NCBI GenBank assembly: GCA_910584945.1
Contig: CAJUDY010000005.1
Coordinates: 79,834 to 143,833 of the forward strand
DNA: 64,000 nt
Source: an uncultured Lachnospiraceae bacterium
Lineage (GTDB): Bacteria; Bacillota; Clostridia; Lachnospirales; Lachnospiraceae
Reading direction: 5' to 3'
The notes beneath the pieces are model-generated. The model made no database searches and was not told the DNA's origin. It worked only from the letters and a program-made list of their open reading frames with translations. Made by a program: the position numbers and the translations under genes. The number at the start of each line of letters is the position of its first letter. Positions within the stretch are counted from its first letter, which is position 1. This document shows, one piece after another, positions 32,442 through 40,161 of this stretch.

Positions 32442-33497
32442 TTAGAGAATGATGTCGTCGTCCTCTCCTCCCTTCTTGATGATCACTTCGCCCTGCTCTT
32501 CCAGCCTGCGGATGACGTTGACGATGCGCTGCTGCGCCTCCTCCACGTCTTTCAGTCTTACATTGGAAGTGATCTCCAGGTCGCCGCGGACCGTATCCGC
32601 CATACGCTTGGACATATTGTTGAAGAAGGTTGCCTTCATATCCTCGGAAGCATTCTTCAGAGCGAACACCACGTCCTTGGTATCCAGATCTCTGACAAAA
32701 CGCTGTACGGACCGGTCGTCCATGTCCAGAATGTTCTCGAACACGAACATCTTGTCCCGAATATCCTGTGCCAGTTCCGGATTGGTCTTGCCCAGCTGGT
32801 CGAACACTTTCCGCTCGGTACTGCGGTCAATGTTATTCATCATATCTGCCACAAAGTCAATACCGCCAAGGCTCATATTATCTTCGCTGGTGATAATCGT
32901 CGCGAACTTGCGCTTCATCTCTTCTTCCACGATAGCGATGGCCTCCGGAGATACCCGGTCCATATGCGCCATACCTTCGATGACCGCGATCCGCTTTTCA
33001 TCCGTGAGCTGCTCCAGGATCTGCGCCGCCTGCTCCGGGTCCATATAGGCCATGATCAGTGCGATCACCTGGGGACGCTCGTTCTGCAGGATGGACAAAA
33101 GCGCTTTGGGGTCTCCTTTCATGAAGAAGTTAAAGGGTTTGGACTGGAGGGTCTTGGATACCTTTTCCAGAAGGTTCCTTGCCGTGGACTCACCGAAGGC
33201 TTTTTCCAGAACGTTTCTGGCGTAATCCAGACCGCCGTCTGTCATCATCTTATGTGTCAGACAAAGCTTATAGAACTCATCCAGCGTGGCTTCCACCTGA
33301 TTGTTGTTGGTCTTTCCCAGCTTTGCCACTTCATATGTAAGGTCTTCGATATCCTGTTCATTTAAGTACTTATAGATCTGAGACGCCCGGTCCGCACCCA
33401 GGGATACGACCACAAGGGCTGCCTTGCTTCTGACGTCTGTCAAAACGTCGTTATTATTTTGACTGTTTTCTGTGGCCTGCGTTCCTGCCTCTGCCAT
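32442..33497 (-). CDS. fliG: Flagellar motor switch protein FliG
   Basis: The 351-aa rotor protein converts ion flow into torque through contact with MotA. It has the FliG N domain (KAALVVVSLGADRASQIYKY), the middle domain with the EHPQ-equivalent NERPQVIALIMAYM, and the C-terminal torque helix region with MFVFENILDMDDRSVQRFVRD (residues about 270-290). The ATG at 33497 follows GAGGAGGAG and overlaps the end of fliF by 44 bp. Confidence 0.95.
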   Translation of the reverse strand: MAEAGTQATENSQNNNDVLTDVRSKAALVVVSLGADRASQIYKYLNEQDIEDLTYEVAKLGKTNNNQVEATLDEFYKLCLTHKMMTDGGLDYARNVLEKAFGESTARNLLEKVSKTLQSKPFNFFMKGDPKALLSILQNERPQVIALIMAYMDPEQAAQILEQLTDEKRIAVIEGMAHMDRVSPEAIAIVEEEMKRKFATIITSEDNMSLGGIDFVADMMNNIDRSTERKVFDQLGKTNPELAQDIRDKMFVFENILDMDDRSVQRFVRDLDTKDVVFALKNASEDMKATFFNNMSKRMADTVRGDLEITSNVRLKDVEEAQQRIVNVIRRLEEQGEVIIKKGGEDDDIIL

Positions 33498-35166
33498 CGG
33501 TCTCCTCCTCTCCGCGAAGCCAGCTCTGTACCAGCTTCGCCGCAATCTGCGGATTCTGATCCACGAATTCTGCGATATTCTGCTTTAAGCGCATACTTTT
33601 CTGCATCCGGAGATTCATGATCTCTTCACTGTTCATCTCATCTTCGTCATCCAGTCCCATCACCGCTGCATGACCGCTGTCCGCCTCGTCGCCGATGCCA
33701 AGATCGCTGGCGGAGAGCTGATCGCCGCCTTCAAAATCTTCATCCTGGGGCTCGCTCTCCTTCTTCTTGCGTCTTCTGCGAAGAAGCAGGAACAGAAGCA
33801 GCAATAAGAGCAGCAGAATCGCCGCAATGATCGCGATGAGAATCGGAAGCGGAATCAGGGTCGTGATCACGCCCATCGTACTCTCTGGCGGATTGACGAC
33901 GTCTTCCGCACCTGTCTGGGTGCCCGGATCCCGGATAATCGTGATCTTGTCATTGGCTTCCGCCACCGGAATCCCGGCGGAATTGGCCACCAGACGATAG
34001 AGGTCCGCCTGGGGGACACTGGTATTATCCGTCAAAATGATCACACCAATGGAGGTATCCTCCAGGATACCCGGATCAATCTGTCGTTGTTCTTTTATGA
34101 CATTGTACAGCCATTGCCGGGACGCGCTTCCGTCATAGTAGTTCTCGGTCTCTTCTTCGGTCCCGTCCTCATTGGTGTACCTGGGGGTATCCGCGTTGGC
34201 GTCCGCCCCCACAACACCTCCCGCTTCTCTATTATATGCCTGAGAGCTCTCATTGACCAACTCCTCAGTCTCCAGAAGTCCAGTCTTATCCTGCTCGTCG
34301 ATTTTCTCCGGCGTGGAATACTGGGTGCTCTCCTGGATCAGCTTTTCCATATTGATGGTACCCTTGACAGAAACCGCCACGCTGCCCTGTCCATAGAGCT
34401 TCTCCAGCACGTTTCTCACATTGGCTGCGATGCTGTTCTCCACCATAGTGGTCAGGCTGGTCAGATCTGTGGCAGAGGAATTCTCTCCGCCGGTCCCCCC
34501 CACTTCCATCATGGTCCTGCCGTCCAGAACTACAACTTCTGTAAAGTTCATTCCCCGCACGGAATGGGAGATCAGGTTCTTCACTGCCTGAGCCTTGTCC
34601 TCGGTCAGGGTGCTGCCCTCCTGCATGGTGATCACCACGGAAGCGGTGGCACCCTGGGCCTCGTTGTCTTCCAGCACGTACCGGCGCTCAGACGCTTCTG
34701 CGATATTCACTCTGGCCTCCTGTACGCCTTCAAAAGACCGTATAGTTGCTCCCAGACGATCCTGCAGTTCGTACAGCGTGATCTGCTTTTTATCGGATTC
34801 AGTGGTCATCAGTCCCGTGTTGTCCAGATACATATCATAGGCAAATCCGTTCTTCGGATATCCCTGGGACAAGAGCGTCACCCGGGTAGACTCCACCACC
34901 GGCTCCGGAACTCTGATGGTGCCGTCCGAAGCATTGTACTTGTAATCAATCTCCTGATCCTGAAGAAGCGCGCCGATCTGTTGTGCTTCCTCTTGACTTA
35001 AGCCGGAAAACAGCACACTGTAATCCGTCTTGCGCCCGAATGTCAGCGCAAGAATCGCGATCAGAGCAATCACTGCCGTCCCGGCTACGATTCCCAATAT
35101 TATTTTCCGAGTCTTCTCTGGCACTTTCTGCCAGCTCTCTTTCAAATTCTGCACGTCTCTATCCAA
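33454..35166 (-). CDS. fliF: Flagellar MS-ring protein FliF
   Basis: The 570-aa protein forms the MS ring, the base of the flagellum. It has two membrane helices (residues about 20-45, IILGIVAGTAVIALIAILAL; and about 435-460, LIPLPILIAIIAAILLLLLL), periplasmic ring-building motifs with VLFSGLSQEEAQQIGALLQD, and a C-terminal tail that binds FliG. The start is uncertain: TTG at 35166 or GTG at 35154, with GAAGG 12 bases before the GTG. The 3' end overlaps fliG. Confidence 0.94.
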   Translation of the reverse strand: MDRDVQNLKESWQKVPEKTRKIILGIVAGTAVIALIAILALTFGRKTDYSVLFSGLSQEEAQQIGALLQDQEIDYKYNASDGTIRVPEPVVESTRVTLLSQGYPKNGFAYDMYLDNTGLMTTESDKKQITLYELQDRLGATIRSFEGVQEARVNIAEASERRYVLEDNEAQGATASVVITMQEGSTLTEDKAQAVKNLISHSVRGMNFTEVVVLDGRTMMEVGGTGGENSSATDLTSLTTMVENSIAANVRNVLEKLYGQGSVAVSVKGTINMEKLIQESTQYSTPEKIDEQDKTGLLETEELVNESSQAYNREAGGVVGADANADTPRYTNEDGTEEETENYYDGSASRQWLYNVIKEQRQIDPGILEDTSIGVIILTDNTSVPQADLYRLVANSAGIPVAEANDKITIIRDPGTQTGAEDVVNPPESTMGVITTLIPLPILIAIIAAILLLLLLLLFLLLRRRRKKKESEPQDEDFEGGDQLSASDLGIGDEADSGHAAVMGLDDEDEMNSEEIMNLRMQKSMRLKQNIAEFVDQNPQIAAKLVQSWLRGEEETDGRGRNAGHRKQSK

Positions 35167-35196
35167 CCTTCTGACATAGATTTAATCAGTATGAAA

Positions 35197-35535
35197 CTAA
35201 AGACTGATTCTCATCAGCTCATTGTACGCTTCCAGCATCTTATTCCGGAGGGTAAGCAGCACATCCAGAGTCAATGCCGCCTTTTCCTCAGCGATGGGCA
35301 GCGTATGAGCGTCGTCAATCTGTCCGGTAGCCAGAAGATACTGTACATTCTCCACGTTCGCCTCTGTCTCTTTTACCTGATCGATCGCATTGCGGAACAC
35401 ATCACTAAAAAGCGCCACCTGCTGATTCGACTGTGCTTTGTCTCTCTGATTCCCGGTACCCCCTATATTACCTATGTCACCGATGTTCCCAATATTCCCC
35501 CATGCCGACATCGGCGTGATAAAATCTGTATCCAT
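35197..35535 (-). CDS. fliE: Flagellar hook-basal body protein FliE
   Basis: The 112-aa protein joins the MS ring to the rod. The C-terminal half has the conserved NVENVQYLLATGQIDDAHTL, ALTLDVLLTLRNKMLEAYNE and the final LMRISL. The N-terminus contains a short Gly-Asn-Ile repeat (GNIGNIGDIGNIGG, residues about 13-26). AGGAGCGAGG precedes the ATG. It follows flgB after a 143-bp gap where flgC would normally lie. Confidence 0.92.
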   Translation of the reverse strand: MDTDFITPMSAWGNIGNIGDIGNIGGTGNQRDKAQSNQQVALFSDVFRNAIDQVKETEANVENVQYLLATGQIDDAHTLPIAEEKAALTLDVLLTLRNKMLEAYNELMRISL

Positions 35536-35564
35536 ACTTCCTCGCTCCTCTTTTTCCCTGCACT

Positions 35565-35592
35565 ATTATATATACTTCAACAAAAACATAAA
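35565..35592 (-). promoter_or_regulatory. Possible internal sigma-A promoter before fliE
   Basis: Minus strand: -35 TTTATG (35592-35587, weak), 16-bp spacer, perfect -10 TATAAT (35570-35565). It is in the 143-bp flgB-fliE gap left by the missing flgC and could boost fliE and later genes. Confidence 0.4.
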
Positions 35593-35678
35593 CTTTCCAT
35601 AAACCAGCACTTTTTCATTGTACCGGGGCAAAGTCCCGGAAAGACAAAATTGTCCCCAAAAAAGCGCACAAAACCAGT

Positions 35679-36071
35679 CTAAAAACTGCGCGCGGCATTC
35701 TTTAGACGTGTAAAATCGTTATTAATGGAGTTCACCATATACTGATATTCATAGGCAGCTCTTACCAGCTGAACCTGTTCCTGGTCCATATCCACATTAT
35801 TACCGTCCAGACGTGTAGTCTCGGACCGGGTCGTATGTAATCTCAGCCGGGTATGATCGATGGCCTGAGCCACCTCCCTCCGGGGCGCATGGGACGAAGC
35901 GCTCGCCTCCGTCAGCCGCTCCTTCAGTTCCTCTTCGAACGTTACATACTGGGATTTGAATCCCGGAGTATCATCATTGGTAATGTTGTTCAGTGTCACC
36001 GACTGTCTGGTCCACAAAAAATCCAGCATCTTTTCCGTCAGCGAGACACCGTTCCCATAGATTCCTGGCAT
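35679..36071 (-). CDS. flgB: Flagellar basal-body rod protein FlgB
   Basis: The 130-aa proximal rod protein is the first gene of the superoperon. It has the family signature VTLNNITNDDTPGFKSQYVT (residues about 25-44), a middle with EELKERL, and NNVDMDQEQVQLVRAAYEYQ near the C-terminus. GGGAGGG precedes the ATG. The promoter lies about 95 bp upstream. Confidence 0.94.
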   Translation of the reverse strand: MPGIYGNGVSLTEKMLDFLWTRQSVTLNNITNDDTPGFKSQYVTFEEELKERLTEASASSHAPRREVAQAIDHTRLRLHTTRSETTRLDGNNVDMDQEQVQLVRAAYEYQYMVNSINNDFTRLKNAARSF

Positions 36072-36165
36072 GTCTGTCCCTCCCGCTATCTATTTCTCTT
36101 CTGAATATTCTATTCACTTAACCCTGAAAACAGTCCTGTTCAACTATACTCAGAGATTCGTTTCT

Positions 36166-36194
36166 ATCATACCATTGCTTCCGAAGAAAATCAA
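36166..36194 (-). promoter_or_regulatory. Main promoter of the flagellar superoperon
   Basis: Minus strand: -35 TTGATT (36194-36189), 17-bp spacer, -10 TATGAT (36171-36166) with an extended TG motif one base upstream. It is sigma-A-like, as expected for early flagellar genes. The rest of the 36072-36325 gap is AT-rich and shows nothing else I can name. Confidence 0.7.
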
Positions 36195-36325
36195 TAATAT
36201 AGTATGAATTTTTGATCTTTTTTTACGTTTTATTGTATAATTCCTGCTAAAATTTAGTACTGCTGTCGTCTTATGCCAGATATATTTCCATGCTTATCCA
36301 TTTTGGCAAAATCCGGAAATCACTT

Positions 36326-36357
36326 AAAAACCCGCAGATTTTTTTCTGCGGGTTTTA
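36326..36357. terminator. Terminator after the first chemoreceptor gene
   Basis: AAAACCCGCAGA pairs with TCTGCGGGTTTT around a short T-rich loop, giving T-runs on both sides. On the minus strand it ends the chemoreceptor transcript 15 bp after its stop codon, before the flagellar promoter. Confidence 0.85.
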
Positions 36358-36371
36358 TACTATCATAGTTC

Positions 36372-38024
36372 TCAGTTCTTCAAGCGGAAGCTTCCGATCA
36401 GCTTCTTCAGAAGCTGTGCCTGGCTTGCCAGTTCCTCGCTGGCCGCCGCACTTTCTTCGGAGGTCGCCGAGTTGGATTGTACGACCGTGGAGATCTGTGC
36501 GATTCCATCCCGTATCTTGTTGATCGCCTGCTCCTGCTCTGCCGAAGCGTCGGAGATCTTCTTGATATCTGCGGTAATATTTCCCGCTCCTTCCACGACC
36601 GTGTTCAGAGATTCCTGAGTCTTCCCGGTCAGAAGAGAGCCGTTCTCTACCACCTGGAGCGTCTTCTCGATCAACTGCGTGGTATCCTTTGCCGCGTCCG
36701 CGCTCTTTGCCGCCAGATTCCGGACTTCATCCGCAACCACGGCAAATCCTTTTCCGGCGCTTCCGGCTCTCGCCGCTTCCACTGCCGCATTCAGCGCCAG
36801 GATATTGGTCTGGAACGCAATGTCCTCGATGGTCTTGATGATCTTGCTGATCTCGCTGGAGCATGCGCTGATCTGATTCATGGCCTCCGCCATCTCCTGC
36901 ATCTGATCATTGCACGTTGTAATGCTGCCGCCTACGGCATCCGCCTCTCTGGTCGTGGACGCCGCCAGATCCGCGTTGTTATTGATCTGCATTGTGATAT
37001 GTTCCACCATATCCAGCAGATTATCCACTTCGGAAGCCTGCTCTGTCGCACCCTGGGCAAGACTCTGTGCGCCGACCGCCACCTGATTGGCTCCGGAATC
37101 CACCTGGTTGGAGGAAGAGTAAATCTGAGACAAGGTCTGATTCAGCTGGCTGCTGATAGTGCTGATTGCCGTCTGAATCTGAACAAAATCGCCAATATAA
37201 GTAATGCTGCTTTCTTTGCCCAGATCGCCTTCCGCGATGCTGTTCAGCACTTCCGTGATGTCCGTGATGTAGAGCTTTAAGTTCCGCACGGAGATATTCA
37301 GCGACTCCGCCAGCTGTCCCAGCTCATCTTTACTCTTCACCTCAATCTGGAAGTCCAGTTTTCCTTCGGATAACTGACGGCTGGACTCTGTGATCTCCTG
37401 AATCGGCATCAGAATCCGCTTCACGACCAGCAGCACCAGAAGGACGTTCACCACAAGAATCAGGAGTACGGTCACAATACTCACTGCCTCGGTGACATTG
37501 ATAGAACGGTTCAGGCTGTCCTGGCTGTCATCCACCAGCCCCTGTGTGATCTCCGACACCTGATCCAGGATCGCCACCAGCTTATTCACATCCGCCTTCA
37601 CCACATCCAGATACATCTCATTCGCCTGCTCCGGTTCCGTCTCATTCAGATCCAGGACCGTCTGAGCCGATTCATGGATCGCCTGATGAATCGGCTTCAT
37701 CTCTTCGATCAGTTCCAGAATCCGGCTGTCCACGCCCGACAGATCCGACTCATAGAACCATTTTCCCAGCACGCAGGTCTTATAGTCCTTGCTGCCGGTA
37801 AACTCTGTCCCCATGGTAACTGCGGAGCACAGATTCTCCACCCAGCTGTAATGAGCCTTCTCAGCAGTCAAAACCAGCGAATTGATCTCCACTGCCTGGT
37901 CCATCCCTCTGGTATAGGATTTGCTGGCATTCATACTGACAATCGTCACAATACCGCTTAAGATCACCGCCAGAAATACCAATGCCACACGTATCAGAAT
38001 CTCTTGTTTAATTGTACGCTTCAT
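36372..38024 (-). CDS. Methyl-accepting chemotaxis protein with an extracellular CZB zinc-binding domain
   Basis: The 550-aa chemoreceptor has a first membrane helix (residues about 10-31), an extracellular sensor domain (about 32-182), a second helix (about 183-206), a HAMP domain (about 207-260) and a methyl-accepting signalling domain with the hairpin tip EDIAFQTNILALNAAVEAAR (near residue 405). The sensor contains HYSW (His58), CVLGKW (Cys84) and PIHQAIH (His113 and His117), the 3His/1Cys pattern of chemoreceptor zinc-binding domains. CZB is more often cytoplasmic. Possible signals are zinc, oxidants or pH, none of which can be chosen here. GAGGAG precedes the ATG, and a terminator follows. 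Confidence 0.93.
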   Translation of the reverse strand: MKRTIKQEILIRVALVFLAVILSGIVTIVSMNASKSYTRGMDQAVEINSLVLTAEKAHYSWVENLCSAVTMGTEFTGSKDYKTCVLGKWFYESDLSGVDSRILELIEEMKPIHQAIHESAQTVLDLNETEPEQANEMYLDVVKADVNKLVAILDQVSEITQGLVDDSQDSLNRSINVTEAVSIVTVLLILVVNVLLVLLVVKRILMPIQEITESSRQLSEGKLDFQIEVKSKDELGQLAESLNISVRNLKLYITDITEVLNSIAEGDLGKESSITYIGDFVQIQTAISTISSQLNQTLSQIYSSSNQVDSGANQVAVGAQSLAQGATEQASEVDNLLDMVEHITMQINNNADLAASTTREADAVGGSITTCNDQMQEMAEAMNQISACSSEISKIIKTIEDIAFQTNILALNAAVEAARAGSAGKGFAVVADEVRNLAAKSADAAKDTTQLIEKTLQVVENGSLLTGKTQESLNTVVEGAGNITADIKKISDASAEQEQAINKIRDGIAQISTVVQSNSATSEESAAASEELASQAQLLKKLIGSFRLKN

Positions 38025-38085
38025 GTCTACTCCTCAATCTTTGGCCTGCCGTCTGCGTGCCGTCATTTCTTATTTATTATAGGAA

Positions 38086-39873
38086 TTAATATTTGTCGCT
38101 TCCCCCATAGGAGATACTCATATCTGTATCATATGCCGAATCGTAGGAAGAAGAACTCGGCGCCGTTTCGGGTACATAACTGCCGCCGTCGCCTTCCAGA
38201 CGGAATTTTCTCACCAATTCGCTTAAGATCTGCGCCTGACCGGACAGTTCCTCGCTGGCCGCAGCGCTCTCCTCCGCCGTCGCGGAGTTGGTCTGCACCA
38301 CGCTGGAGATCTGATCGATGCCAAGCGTAATCTGAGAAATGGACTCTGCCTGCTCCGCGGAAGTCTTTGCAACAGAATCCATCATGCCGCTTGCCTCCTG
38401 GATATCGGCAATCACGACTTCCAGAGACTGCGCGGTCTCATCCGCAATCCGCTTGCCGTTTTCCACCGCCTGCAGAGAGTTCTCAATCAGAGCCGCTGTA
38501 TTCTTGGACGCTTCCGCAGACTTACTCGCCAGGTTACGCACCTCGTCCGCAACCACCGCAAAGCCTTTTCCCGCCGCTCCCGCTCTCGCCGCCTCGACCG
38601 CCGCGTTCAAAGCCAAGATATTGGTCTGGAATGCGATATCCTCGATGGTCTTGATGATCTTGCCGATCTCGCCGGAGGAAGCGTTGATGTCCGCCATTGC
38701 CTGAAGCATGTCGTGCATGCGGTTGTTGCTCTCGCCTGCCTTCTCGCCCACCTGCATGGACTTGTTGCTTGCATCCTGAGCGTACTGTGCGCTCTGGTTG
38801 ATGTTGTTCGAAATATCGTTGATGGATGCCGCCAGCTCTTCTACAGAAGAAGCCTGCTCGGTCGCCCCCTGGGACAGAGCCTGTGCTCCGGAGGATACCT
38901 GATCGGAGCCGGAGGATACCTGGCTGGCCGAACGGTTCAGGGTTGCGAGGGTCTCGTTGAAAGTATCCTTGATCTTCTTCATAGAATGGAAGATCTTCTG
39001 ATAATCGCCCACATAGGCCTCTGCAGCCTTGGAGTGAACGGTAAAATCTCCGTCCGCCATAGCGCCCAGCACCCGCTCGATATCGCCAACGATGGCGCTG
39101 ACCTCCTTGGTCACCTTGCCCATGCTCTCTGCCATGGAGCCGAACTCATCGCCCGCACTGTAGTCCACAGTCACCGAAAGATTGCCTTTGACCATCTCTT
39201 TCATTGCCGCCTCAATGATCTTCACCGGAACGGTTACGCTCACGCTCAGGCGCAGCGCCAGAATGACTGTGATCACGAACGCCACCAGCGCGATGACGAT
39301 GCCTGCCGCCAGAAGCCCGTTCAGCTGCAGCATCTGATTGTTAAAATTATCCTGGCAAGTGCTTCCGATCTCCACATACGCTTCATCCAGAACCTCGGTA
39401 TATTTTTCCACTACCGGTATGTATTCGTTCAGGATAATCTCCAGAGCCGCCTGGTTCCCCGCCTCGGTGCGAAGAGCTGCCTGCTCCATCACGCTTTCCC
39501 GAACATTTGCATTGCTCGTCATCAGGCTTAAGAACTCTTCCAGGCGCGTTGTATCCCCGTCGTATTCTTTGGACAGGTTTTCCACGCTGGTATGGATATC
39601 AGAAATATTCTGATCTATAATCTGGGATCTCTTCGTATAGTCCTGCCCGTCAGTCGTCTGCACGACAAGCAGCATCTCTTTTAATGCTTCCTGCAGTTTG
39701 GTCTTTACATCCTGCACAGTGGTCACCGCAACGAATTCTTCTTCGTAGAAATTCTGATAACCGCTCTTGGATATGGCAATTCCCGAGCAGGTGGCGATCA
39801 CCGACACTAGAAACAGCGCCAGTATGAGACCAAAACACACCATGAATTTTGCATTAATCTTTAGGTTTTTCAT
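38086..39873 (-). CDS. Methyl-accepting chemotaxis protein with four-helix-bundle sensor
   Basis: The 595-aa chemoreceptor has membrane helices at residues about 10-32 and 187-210, and an extracellular helical sensor between them like 4HB_MCP. A HAMP domain follows. The signalling domain has the same tip, EDIAFQTNILALNAAVEAAR (near residue 430). The last ~30 residues form a Ser/Tyr-rich tail (YDSAYDTDMSISYGGSDKY), possibly a tether for CheR or CheB/CheD. The ligand is unknown. It is upstream of the CZB receptor with a 61-bp gap, so the two may be co-transcribed. AAGGAGGGG precedes the ATG. Confidence 0.93.
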   Translation of the reverse strand: MKNLKINAKFMVCFGLILALFLVSVIATCSGIAISKSGYQNFYEEEFVAVTTVQDVKTKLQEALKEMLLVVQTTDGQDYTKRSQIIDQNISDIHTSVENLSKEYDGDTTRLEEFLSLMTSNANVRESVMEQAALRTEAGNQAALEIILNEYIPVVEKYTEVLDEAYVEIGSTCQDNFNNQMLQLNGLLAAGIVIALVAFVITVILALRLSVSVTVPVKIIEAAMKEMVKGNLSVTVDYSAGDEFGSMAESMGKVTKEVSAIVGDIERVLGAMADGDFTVHSKAAEAYVGDYQKIFHSMKKIKDTFNETLATLNRSASQVSSGSDQVSSGAQALSQGATEQASSVEELAASINDISNNINQSAQYAQDASNKSMQVGEKAGESNNRMHDMLQAMADINASSGEIGKIIKTIEDIAFQTNILALNAAVEAARAGAAGKGFAVVADEVRNLASKSAEASKNTAALIENSLQAVENGKRIADETAQSLEVVIADIQEASGMMDSVAKTSAEQAESISQITLGIDQISSVVQTNSATAEESAAASEELSGQAQILSELVRKFRLEGDGGSYVPETAPSSSSYDSAYDTDMSISYGGSDKY

Positions 39874-40040
39874 CGTAACCCCTCCTTGTCAAACGTTTCG
39901 GATCGCTTCACCATCCGGAGAAGCCCGCCGCTATCTTTTAATATTTCGACGGGTTTTCTTCTTTTATAACACATCTTTGGCAACTTTTTTTAATTTTTTT
40001 ATAAAAAAAGGAACAAATCCCTTATGCTCCCTCTATTTTC

Positions 40041-40048
40041 GCCGATAA
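40041..40048 (+). promoter_or_regulatory. Sigma-28 (SigD) -10 element upstream of cheA
   Basis: GCCGATAA at 40041-40048 is a perfect flagellar sigma -10. The -35 about 11-18 bp upstream (TTATGCTC) is only a partial match to TAAAGTTT. Transcription would start near 40055, giving a leader of about 105 nt. An inverted repeat, TAGTATG (40055-40061) with CATACTA (40073-40079) followed by TTTTT, lies right at the start. The remainder of the 39874-40161 gap is AT-rich; I see no convincing promoter for the minus-strand receptor. Confidence 0.65.
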
Positions 40049-40161
40049 ATATTCTAGTATGCCATAGTCTGCCATACTATTTTTACAGCAGGCTCTTTGT
40101 TTTATGCATTCGATACAGCAGAGTATGCAGCGACTAAATCAAAAGACAGGTGGTGTTTATA

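Noticed and set aside
39880..39900. cre-like sequence before the second chemoreceptor gene
   Set aside because: Only a partial match (CAAACGTTTCGG); the symmetry needed for a cre site is poor.
39874..40161. c-di-GMP riboswitch before the chemoreceptor or cheA
   Set aside because: Such riboswitches often precede chemoreceptors in Clostridia, but I find none of the conserved GEMM segments here.
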